Part shown: positions 43,320 through 55,300 of the stretch, piece by piece
Layout: each line of letters begins with the position of its first letter
How positions within the stretch are numbered: position 1 is the first letter of the stretch
Origin: Bagarius yarrelli
Taxonomy: Eukaryota > Chordata > Actinopteri > Siluriformes > Sisoridae
Direction: 5' to 3'
DNA: 64,000 nt
NCBI GenBank assembly: GCA_005784505.1
Contig: VCAZ01000097.1
Span: 1,720,001 to 1,784,000 of the forward strand
Translations under genes and position numbers: made by a program
The notes under the pieces: generated by a model
The model's input: the letters and a program-made list of their open reading frames with translations, nothing else
What the model was told of the DNA's origin: nothing
Databases searched by the model: none

Positions 43320-46300
43320 ACTTTCTCTCTCCCTTTCTCTCTTCCTCACTTACTCTCTCTCTTTCTCTCTCTCTTTCTCTTTCTTACTGACGATTCTACT
43401 TTAAATTCCCAATTCATCTTTTTACCATTTCTCTCCCTCCCTTTGAAATGTCCTAACTGATTTATGTCTCTTGCATATCCCTTCATACTATTTCACTCTT
43501 GTTCTTATATCATTTCCTCGTCGAATCTGTTATTCCTGCTTTTTCCTTATTCTCAGATTCTTTCACTTTCCCTCTTTCGTGTCCGCTTCACTCTCTCTCA
43601 GACTTTCAGTCTCCCTTTTATTTTTTTCTCTCTTCTTTTTATTCTACCACTAATTAAGTCTGTCTCTTGGTTCGTCCTTTGTCTTACGAGCTTTCCTCTT
43701 TGCTCTCCATCTCTTATTAACTCTGACATTAAATCTTTTCTTTTTTTTCTGTGCACTAAAAATCGTCTACTTATAAGAGCTTTTCCTGCTCGTAGAATTT
43801 AACTCTACTTAATTTTTACTGTCTTATAAACATGATAACTTCTGACATCCGGCACTAACCTCTCTCTTCCTTTCTTCTTCTTCTAACTTTGTTTTCCTAT
43901 GCTGCACATGTGTGTGTGTGTGTGTGTGTCTGTGTGTGTGTGGACTCCTGGCTCAGACTCTGAGCTCCGTGCAGCAGTTGGTGGACATTGAGCCATCGGC
44001 AGTCAGTGTGATGAGAATGACCTTGGCGCAGGTAGAACGACACACGGCTAATCGGTGGTCCGTGCATGCAGTCTGTACTGCAACCAAATGTCTGTTGCAT
44101 GTTGAAGATGTTGTATTTTTCATCTGATACACCGCTGAAGCTGAACCTCATCACTGGTTAAGAGAGTAACATGCACTGGAGTAACATGCACATGCTCCCA
44201 AAATCTGTGACATAATCCAGGATTTATAATTGCATAATTAAAATCTGGTTTAGCAAATTCTGAACAAATTTCAAACAGAAGAACTTTATCAAGATTTGTT
44301 AGGGAATCCCAGTGCCACTGAAGTTGGGGCAGTGTGTAAAATGTGAATTATCAATGGGAGACAGGTCTGGACTGCAGGCAGGTCAGTGTAGTGCCCAAAC
44401 TTCATTACCAGGACAAGGACAAGTGCAGAATGTGATGGTCCCGCTGAAATACTCAGGGACGTCCCTGGAAATGACATCACTTGGATGGCAGCATATTTTA
44501 CTCGGATACCTGTATGTAACTTTTAGCGTCAACGCAGTTTTTATTAATAAAATAATAGAAGACAAATTTAACAATAAAAGAACATAAACAAACAAGAACA
44601 TTAAACAAGGCTAACAGAACCTGACCTGACATAACTGGGACATAAACATGAACCTGAACCTGAATCTAAAGCATAACTTGACATAGACATCAACAGTGAC
44701 ACACAACAAAGCAGGACAAAGACAGACTAAAACATAGGGGTATAGATACATAACCTAATGGGGTACAATCAAATAAACAAGACACACCTGAACACAATAA
44801 GAACACATGACCAAAATAAACCAATGGAAACATGACACATGGACAGGAGAATAACATGACAAGACATTGAGCACATAGACTAGAACATGAACATAGAAAG
44901 ACTCACTGTTGCCCTTCGGTGGCCTGGCAGAGCAACACACCCAGCAAGCCTGACCTGTGTCCTGACATTACCCCTGCCATGGGCACTAAACAAAAACAAT
45001 TTGAAATATAGAGACGTCAGATCACAGCACACTTTCTTACTTTGCATCAATCTTACATAATCTCAGGCCCAGAGAAGCTGGCAGCGTTTCTGGATTTTGT
45101 TGATGAATAGCTGGCACGACCTGTGTGTATGGTTCTCCTGAGTTCATGTGGAAATATTTTTTACAAAATGATGTTTATTTTAAATGCAGGGTCACCTGAA
45201 GGTTCCAAGTCTTCTGATTTTATGACCTGTATATATATTAAAGAAAAGCATTGAGCACTGAGCATTAGTGTTCCCAGTGGATTTGAAGAACTGTTTGACA
45301 TCAGATATAGTCATGTGATTATAATGATGGTCTGTCTGCATGTCTGTCTGCTTTATCCCTTAAGTTTCTAGTGATCAATTCTCTTGCTTCTGGTGGTCAT
45401 GTGTTGTGGTTTGAATAATTTTAAGCATTATTTTAGAACTGTTCATAAAGCCAGCATGATCTTAAGTTTGTGCCTGCTTGGTAACTTGTGTTTTTGTGTG
45501 TGTGTGTGTGTGTGTCACAGAGCCGACAACTGGAGTCGGAGACAGGCACCACGGAGGAGCACAGCCTCAACAAGGAGGCCAGGAAATGGGCCACACGTGT
45601 AGCCCGCGAGCACAAAAACATCATCCACTATAAACGGGTGAGGCACACGTGTGTGTGTGTGTGTGTGTGTTTTTGTGTGTGTGTGTGTGTATTGCAGCTC
45701 AAACTTGTACTGTAAATAAATACAAATGCTATTGATTTTTAAAATAAACAGTGAACATCAGTTTACAAATGATGAATTATTGAAAAGAAAATGCCAGCTT
45801 AATGTTTAGCACTGTTTCCTCACAGAATGTAGGTCCCGGGTTCGATTCCCCTGCAGGGGTCTTTCTGTGTGGAGTTTACATGTTCTCCTTGTGCTTGCGT
45901 GGGTTTACTCCGGTTTCTCCGGTTTCCTCCCACAGTCCAAAAACATGTATGTTAGATTGATTAGTGATTCTAAATTGCCAATAGGAGTGAGTGTGTGTGG
46001 CCCTGTGATGGACTGGCGACCTGTCCAGGGTGTCCCCCTACTGCCTTTTGCCTTTTCAGAGACGGCAGGGATAGACTCCAGCAGATTCCTGTGACCCCGT
46101 ATTAGGGATTAAGCGGGTATAAAAGATGAACAAATGAATAAATGAATTAAGACTTTAGGTTGTAGATCAGAGGATCAGGGTTCAAACCCCACTTGAGGGC
46201 CAATAAGCCTATTTGGACCCTTAACTTTGGACCCTATCATGGCTGATGCTGCGCTCTGACTCCAACGTCCAAGCTGGGATATGTGAAGAATAGCATTTCA

Positions 46301-49300
46301 CTGTGCAGTGATGTATACAAGGGTTTTAAAAAGTTTTAAGACACGCCAACAGATGCACACACACAGTCACAGGAAGCACAGCGTTGTGTTCCCATCTGTT
46401 AGAGTGTCTCGAAACATTTTAATGCCCCCTCAGATGTGACAAATAATGACTTACTTACTGAATTAAATCGTTGTAATAAGTGATGATGGACTGAAAGGAG
46501 GAGAAGAGGTAAACGTATAACAGATGGCACATGGGTGGATAATTAGAAATCGGTTATGGGTTTGTAATTGCAGGCACTGGAGGAGTGTGAGAGACAGGGG
46601 ACTCCTCCAACAGAACAGAGCCGCAACGACCTGGAGTTCAAAATAGAGGAGGCCAAAGAGCACATTCGTAAAGCAGAGGTATGCGTGTGCTGTGTAAGCA
46701 GACAGATCGGATTTTCACTGTGGTGCATGACGTCAACTCAGATGGACTCCAACAGTGAAATATAATAACTTACATCGACTGTGTATTTTATTATTTATCA
46801 ATTTTGTTCACTGTAACAAATGTTCGAAACCCAAATTGGAGGCAGCGTTAACGTTCCACGTTGTTTTTTCTGTACCGCACACTGCGACCGATCGGGAACA
46901 CACACACACAAATGCACACACTAGGCTCTCTTTCTCCCTCAGCTGTTAAATTAAATGATCATTTCATTTTTGTCCATTACTTTTATTTATTATCACCCTG
47001 TTTTTTACTTTCTTTTCCGGTAAGTACGTTTACATTGGGTTGTTTTGCCTTGTATAGTGTAAATGCAGATATCGGCTATGGGTCAGTTTTAAAAGATGAT
47101 GTAAGCGGGTCATAAAAAAATCTGATATATTCACCAATTCAGAAATAATAACGGATGGGGCAAAAAAACGTTTGTGGCAAAACATTTTGCACAGTGTTTA
47201 TATGTTGTTAATTACCGCATAAAATCTATTAAAATTGAAGTTTAATTTCATAAAATACAATTTGATTTTTCAAAAGGCATTTTGTGTTTTTCAGTTAAAT
47301 TAAAGACTATTTTCTCGTCTTGTGGGATAAGTGTCTCATCCCACCCCTATTAAATATTAAATAGCAATGTTTTTTTAACAATGGTGGGAGACTGCTAAGT
47401 GCAAGCTGAGTGTAATTGTGTGTGTTCACTTTATTTCATCTACCAGACGGTGAAGCTCAAAGCAGAGGCTCGTCTGGATCTGCTCAGGCAGGTGGGTGTT
47501 TCTGTAGACACGTGGCTAAAGAGCGCCATGAACCAAGTGATGGAGGAACTGGAGAATGAACGCTGGGCTTCACTGCCCACCCTCACTACCCACGATCCCT
47601 CACTCTCAGTAAGCACTTCTATATATATATTACTTATTACCTATTGAATACAGCTTTAGAATTCTTTGCCACTGCTGTCTAATGTTCCATAATAACCCTG
47701 TGGACTCAAGATCCAATACGGGCCAGGTTTGAAATATTTCCCCCTATTTACTGTTTTCTGTATTTAATCTATGAAGTACACAATTATAGTGCAGCACATA
47801 CGCCATCACAAACATCCGCCTTTTAACAGTCCTGTAAGGATGTGTTTTAAATTCTGGACAAGACATCACAAACATCTCCCCATCATCAATTCAGTGTGGA
47901 CTTGTTACAAATCACCATCTTTTACCTACATGGGAATCACAAACATTTTGACACGGTTCCCATGATGCACAGTGACATTTAAAAACAATATAGTAAAATG
48001 TGATGTTTTTTTATGCCTATATAATGTTATGGGTGTGTGATTTGCAGAGGTGTAACATAACAATATAATAATACTTAAGTAAATGTAAAAAATGTAAATG
48101 TAAATGTAAATTTTGTCACATATACAGAGTGAAATCTGTTTCTTCGCGTATCCCATCTTAGTACGTTTGGGGTCCGAGTTCAGGGTCAGATATGATACAG
48201 CGCCCCAGAAAGGGTTAAGGGTCACTTTTGGGGATCATTTTATATTTTCTATCAACTCTTATTTCCATACTTTTTCCAACTAATATGTTAACTTTTATTT
48301 TAATACATTTTCCCCAAAGTATATTCGTTACTTGGTAGCAGTCAGTGATCTGGTTAACTAGTTGATTTGTCAGGTAGTTAAGTAAACATTCTACATTCTA
48401 CAAAAAAACAAGTTTTATGAGTATGAGTTCTATTAAATGATGAGTTCTATTAATACGAGTTCTATTAAAGTGACAGTGCCATTGTTTCCCCACACACTGC
48501 TGCCATCTGCTGATTCGATGCCACACACAACCACAATCTGGAGTTTACTTTATATCCCCAGGCCCCAAAACTCACACTCATTATGCCTATAGTGTTATAA
48601 ATGCTTTAAGAACTCTAATGCACTTTTACAGATGTTTTCATTTGAACCATGATTTAAATTCATAGACAGTAGACATAGTACATACACGAGGTTAGACAAG
48701 ATCAGAAACAAGTTCATCAGGTGGACAGCTCATGTTAGATGTTTTGGAAAGAAAGTCAGGGAAGCCAGATTAAGGTGGTTTGGACATGTACAGAGGAGGG
48801 ATAGTGAATATATCGGTAGGAGGATGTTAGAAATGAAGCTACCAGGCAGAAGGTAAAGAGGAGGAGGTATATGGATGTGATAAACAAGGACATGAAGTTA
48901 GTGTGTGTGAGTGAAGAGGATGTAGAGAATAGGGTTAGGGGAAGACAGATGATTCGCTGTGACAACCCCTAAAAGGGAACAGACGAAAGGAGAAGAAGAG
49001 GACAGTAGACATAGTACAAATACATGGTTGGATAACTGCTTCCTGACCTTATCTGCGGAAACTTTCCTTTTGGCGTGATGACCACAGGTCACAGACTGAT
49101 CTGTTTAAAAGCTATATTTTAAATAGGAACAGGAAAGTAGACATGAGGTCAGATCTTTTTCTGGACCGTCCTTCCAATTTAATCAATATTCACCTCACAT
49201 CAGCTTGCAGCATGTATCGGAATAGAGAGAGAGAAAGATACAGCCGACAGAAAATGAAAGAGGGGGAGACAGAGACAGAAAGAATCAATATAGAAAGACA

Positions 49301-52300
49301 AATAATGGCGAGACAGACAATGGCAGACGAGCCTGAAAGGACTTGTGGCAAGATAAACTTGATAGAAAAAGTCAGACAAATATAGTATGGAACATTTAAA
49401 TATGGTTTAGAAAATCAGACTTATATATAACCATATTATATATAATAATATATTTTAAATATATAATTATTTATTTAACTCTAATTGATGGTTAGCTTAT
49501 TGCTGCTGTTATGCAGTCAGTGCCGCCTTAATGCATATATTAAATTATTCCAGTGTTTATTAATTTTTTTTTTAAATATCCATTAAATAAAATATTTTTA
49601 GTGCAAACCACTTAACATAAAAACAAAAAAAACAACATTTTCTTTTGTAAACAAGCTCTTTTTGAAATAAGGTTATAGGGTAAGATTCCGCCTCAACTTT
49701 ATTCCTACATGTAAATGCCTTTATTTTAAACATACACTTTTTACAGCAGAGTGAAATTTGTTTCTTCGCATATCCAATCTTAGTAAGTTGGGGGTCAAAG
49801 CGCAGGGTCAGCTATGATACAGCGCCCCCTGGAGCAGTAAGGGTTAAAGGTCTTGCTCAAGGACCCAACAGGTCGGCTGGTTGGCTTGCCAGGGCTTGAA
49901 CCCTTCTTGGTCTTCAGATTAACAGCTGGTGGGGCTTGAACCCAGGTCTTCTTGGTCTTCAGATCAACAGCTGGTGGGGCTTGAACCCAGGTCTTCTTGG
50001 TCTTCAGATCAACAGCTGGTGGTGGTGGGGCTTGAACCCAGGTCTTCTTGGTCTTCAGATCAACAGCTGGTGGTGGTGGGGCTTGAACCCGGGTCTTCTT
50101 GGTCTTTAGATCAACAACTCAACCATTTGAGCCACCGCTGCCCCACGTTCATTGAAACGCAGCTAAAATACACGCAAGAGGATCTCCTATCCAGCGCTTT
50201 TTTGAAATCCCTCATTTTGTCACTGCATTAAAAGGCGCTGTGTCTTTAGCGGGGTAGCGGGTGATGGCGTTAGTTATTTCTGTCTTTTTATATGCTGTAA
50301 CAGCCACAGACAATTCTGAAATGTACTTTGTTGCTTGCTACTAGATAAAGTATCACTAGCAGTACTTAAAAGATGACTTTTTAGCATTACACTCCTCAAA
50401 CAGCCGGCTGTGGGACTTTTTTACTAGCTTTTTTAGTTGGTGTCTGACACGTCGAAGCCGAAATAATTTCATATTACAGATGTGCTGTTTTTATAAGGTA
50501 TTAATTTGGTACTTATAATATGAGTAATCTGATAAAACATCTGAAATTAAAACACAAATATGAGCACAGGGAATTTGCCTGCAACCGACCCTGCAGAAAA
50601 ACCTCTTCTAAGACAAGAGAAAACCTGAGAACCATATATTTACATTTGCAGTATTTGGCAGACGTCCTTATCCAGAGCAACTTAAATTAATCTCATTTAT
50701 ACAACTGAGCAATTAGAGGTTGAGGGCCTTGCTTAGGGGTCCAAGAGTGGTACCTTGGTGAAGCTGGGAATCGAACCCACAATCTTCAGGTTGGTAGTCC
50801 AACACCTTAACCATGAGCCAACCATTTTCCACATAATCCCACATCTCAAAAAATGTACAGATATCGGTATCGGCAAGTACCAGGAAAAAATATCGGTACT
50901 CGTACTAGGCCTCAGTAGAAAGAAATGGTATCGTTACATCCCTAATTTTGATACCTCAATGATGAGTGACGTTGCGGGACAAGTAGTGAGACAAAATTTG
51001 TGGTCGGTGAGAAACTAGTTATAAATTGTGCAATGCATGCAAGAATCAGTGTTAATTCAAGAAGGTTTTTTTAATTGGATTTATTTTCTTTTTAAACCTT
51101 TTTATTTATGATATTTTCTCACAGAATCGACTCCATAAAAAGCAGCGTTTCTAAACGCCACTGCTCCTAGAACACGTCTTTGCATATTCACTCATTCACA
51201 GTCCAGGTGGCACCAGGATGTAAATGCTCTAAAGGATTAGAAGGCTCTGACAATGCTTAGCGTGCCACCAAAATATCTTTTTTTGTCCTCTGAAGGTTTT
51301 TACTTCACTATTCCAACATTACCTTAAGTGTTATTCTACCACAGACAAACAGGGACTATTTGTTTCACCTGCTTGATGTGTCTAGATCAGTTTCCTGAAC
51401 CTTTAAAACGTCCTTTCCAAGCAGATGTTTGTTTTTAGGTCACAGCTTTCCTGTGGACGCATAATATAACCTCTTACCTGGCTGCAAATCCCTTTGACCT
51501 GCTTTCAATTGTTCTGTTTTACCTGAATGTTCTGGTCAGAAGTGGAGGGTGGGGTCATGGTCACCTGATCTGCTGTGGTCCAATAGCACTACCAGGCAGG
51601 TGGGTGTCCCAATGACAGATAAAGACGTGGCCTGATTCGGTCAGACTTTTGTTTTCTCTCAGCTGACCTTCTGGCAGCAGGTGTGCTAACAGCTTACAAC
51701 AGTTTGGGTTTTGGTTAGAATGTTTTCTAAATTCTTGGCTGTTGTGTTTTTGTAGAATACGGTGGATTTAGATCGAGACGAAGGCGAGGAACTAGAGGAG
51801 AACATGGAGCAATTTGACGATAGCAGCTCTAGTCCTTCAGGAACACTGAGGAACTACCCACTTACCTGTAAAGTGCTTTATTCCTACAAGGTAAAGCACA
51901 CACACACACACACACATATTCAGGATATTGTTCTTTGTGTGGTTTTATTGTTTGGCTATTAGTCGGCAACCTAATTAAATAAATGGTTAGTTATTACAAG
52001 ATACTTATGTGTATAGTTCCGATTCGATATACTGTATAAATATATAAGCGATGTATTTAGAATATTATGCCTACCAGCAAAAGAAAGTATGTTCTCAAAT
52101 ATTTGCTCCCTGTCTGGGGTAAGAAACCATTTTATAGGCGTGTCGCAGAGGCGGAACCCGAGTCACGAGGGGAAATTTGTTTAACGCGGCTTTGAGAAAC
52201 ACACAGGATGTCTGTTTGGATTGTACAGGTGTTTCAGCCATACTCCTGTTTTTGTTCACACTGAATCACTTTTAAACACTCCCAGTTCTGCATAACATCT

Positions 52301-55300
52301 CTCTCCATCTCTCCCCCTCTCTCTTTCTTTCACATCATCTCTCTCTTTCCATCTCTCTCTCTAACTGCTTCCATTTCTCTCTCTCTCCATCTTTATCTCC
52401 ATCTCTCTATGTCTCTCTCTCTCTTCCTCTCCATCTCTCTATCTCTGTATCTTTTTCTCTCTCTCTATATCTCTCTACTTCTCTTTCTCCATCTCTCTCG
52501 CTGTCCCAGGCCTCTCAGCCAGACGAGCTGACCATCGATGAGCATGAAATGCTGGAGGTCATAGAAGACGGAGACATGGAAGACTGGGTCAAAGTAAACA
52601 CTCTTCATGACTACAGCTGCACCATAACACTGTTTTTTATAAAATTATATCTAAATAATAATCATAAATAAACAGCAATTTTGGGCCCGAAAAACTGTTA
52701 CATTACTGCTAGTAAATTTTATTACTAATAAAACAGATCTCTGGGGGTCCCAAAAGTGCACTGGCCCTTAGAATTGTCCTAAACTCACCCTCCCCCCTTT
52801 TTCACCACTTACATTTATAATTTCAGTTACTATTATTCTTTTGTTATAGGAACCTTTTCCCAAACAAGACCCTGTAAAATAGAAACAGTGCACATGATTA
52901 ATACACTGTGATTAATGACAATGTCAGAACTGCTGTAAGTTAATATCAACCCACACTTTTTATGTAAGTTAAGAATTAACCAGCATCATGTGTCTGTGTC
53001 GCGTACAGGCACGAAATAAGGCGGGTCATGTGGGCTATGTACCTGAGAAGTACCTGCAGTTCCCCTCCTCCAACAGCATACTGAGCATGCTCCAATCGCT
53101 CACTGCCCTGGACTCCCGCTCACACACATCCAGCAACTCCACTGACCCTGAGCTGGCCTCGGGCAGTATCAACGGTGACGCCAGTAGTAAGTTTATATCC
53201 CACAAACAAACAAACACGTACTCTTGTTCTAGTCTTTAATTAATTTATGTCTAATATATTTGTTATATATATATAAATTAAATATCTTGCTATTATTGTT
53301 TTCAGCGTTTTAATTCTTAAATCTTGAAAACGTTCCTTGTGTAGCTTGAAATTTGTCTCTGTTAGGCATGTAGCTGTATATATGTATTGTTTAGCATTTT
53401 AGTTACAAACCATAGTCGCTATATAGTTATATACATGGTTATATACGCTATATGGCTATAAACAGTTATTCATCTTCTATACCCGCTTATTCCCTAATTC
53501 GGGGTCCTGGGGATCTGCTGGAGTCTATCCCAGCCGTCTCTGAAAGGGCAAAAGGCCAAAAGGGGGACACCCTGGACAGGTCGCCAGTCCAACACAGGGC
53601 CACACACACTCACACTCACTCCTATGGGCAATTTCGAATCACATACATGTTTGTGGACTGTGGAAGGAAACCGGAGAACCCGGAGTAAACCCATGCAACA
53701 TGCATGGGAGAACGTGCAAACTCCACAAAAAAAAACCCTGCCCTGCCCGGGAACAGTGACCAGACACACACACTCCAGACACACACACTATCTCGTGTAA
53801 GTTCCTGGTAATTAATCTTTACTCCTTATCTTATCTCGCCATCTTAGTGAATTTTGCAAAGGCCATATACGACTATGAGGGCCAGACAGACGACGAGCTG
53901 TCCTTTCCAGAGGGCGCCGTCATCCGGATCCTTAATAAAGACAATCAGGAGGACGACGGATTCTGGGAAGGCGAGTTTAACGGACGAGTGGGAGTCTTTC
54001 CATCCGTGTTGGTGGAGGATTTGACCGCCGAAAACGGAGACGTGCATTGGGTTTTGGATAATCAGGTAGGTTTAGTACAGATTATACATGAAAATATAGT
54101 ACACTTATTCACAGTTTTTACATGGATGTGTGTAAACTCCAGACACACACACACACACACACACCCTGTCCAGCAGTTCTCCAGATAAGCTGGACATGCC
54201 CTTTTCCTGTCTGGGGTTTTTTTTTTAGGGCGGACGTGCCCAATTCCTTCCTGCAATTATCGTCAGGCTGAGACGGCTTTAATAAACCCACGTCTGAAAT
54301 GAGACGACAGCCACTTCCTCTGTCATCAGTGCCTCTCGGATTAGATTCTGATCTTGATAACAGACCAGAAATTTAGCATGACTGAGTTAATGAAATGTGT
54401 TGAAACCTCTTACTCTGTTTAATGACTATAATCTGCCACTGAATCCGTCTTGTTGTTTAGTCCTGCTGCTATGTCGTTTAGTCAAGGTGAGTTTAGACAT
54501 GATGTGCCGTGATAATTTAATATGTGTTCTGCAGCAGCTGTGGTTCTGATCGCATACGTATGTACTAAACGATGTGATAGAAAAGATTAAAGAGAGGTAT
54601 AAGCGGCCGTTCACGTCGCTTTCACGCCATTTGCATGCTCATTTTCTTTATTTTAAGTGAGGACACTCGGCAAACGCGCAAAAAGAGAGAAATGCAGTCA
54701 CGACGTGCATGTGGTGCGATGAGCTGGTTTTTTCAGGTGCGTCCGTGCCGCAGCAAGATACTTTTTATAACGCTGCAAGCACACCGTGGGTCATGTGACA
54801 AGAACCAACCAATTGGCTGGTTTCTCACCTTTTTGGTTGGCAAACAATAGACATTTTTACTCTACTTAAGCCAATCATCATTAATTATGTGTTGCACCTC
54901 TCCCAAACACTCAACTCTAGGGTTAGGGTTCAGACTCAGTGTGCAAACACATTAATGCTTTTATCATAAGCTACTTTAGACCGAGCCACATTTTTCTTGC
55001 GTTTATAGATTAGCAATTATTTTGAGAGGTGTTTTCACAAATCAGAGCCACCGTACAAGCGAAAGCCAAAATCCAGAATAGCGAATGGTTTTAATGCTCG
55101 ACATGCACCTTTCCAATACACAGTTTGGTGTGTGTGTGTGTGTGTGTGTCTGTGTGTGTCAGTGTGTCCATACCCTAGACATACTGTCAGTCTGTATGAA
55201 AATGTTGGTTCAGTATCAAACTGAGTCAAAAAAAACATAGATTTTAGACTTCAGTGTGCAAAAACCTGTAAAGTGTTAAATCAGAATTTTTGTGGTCTTA

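Larger units (their letters stand above)
47609..51755. other. fchsd2 intron (4.1 kb)
   Basis: Contains SINE C copies (48108, 49711), a truncated LINE with target-site duplication, a hAT-like remnant and a SINE A. The remainder, including 51.0-51.7 kb, holds nothing recognised. Confidence 0.8.

Noticed and set aside
40571..43460. Long Ser/Leu/Phe-rich frames upstream of exon 7 and near 43 kb
   Set aside because: CT microsatellite translation.
49929..50231. Frame with repeated VGLEPRSSWSSDQQL peptides
   Set aside because: Translation of the tandemly expanded SINE C head.
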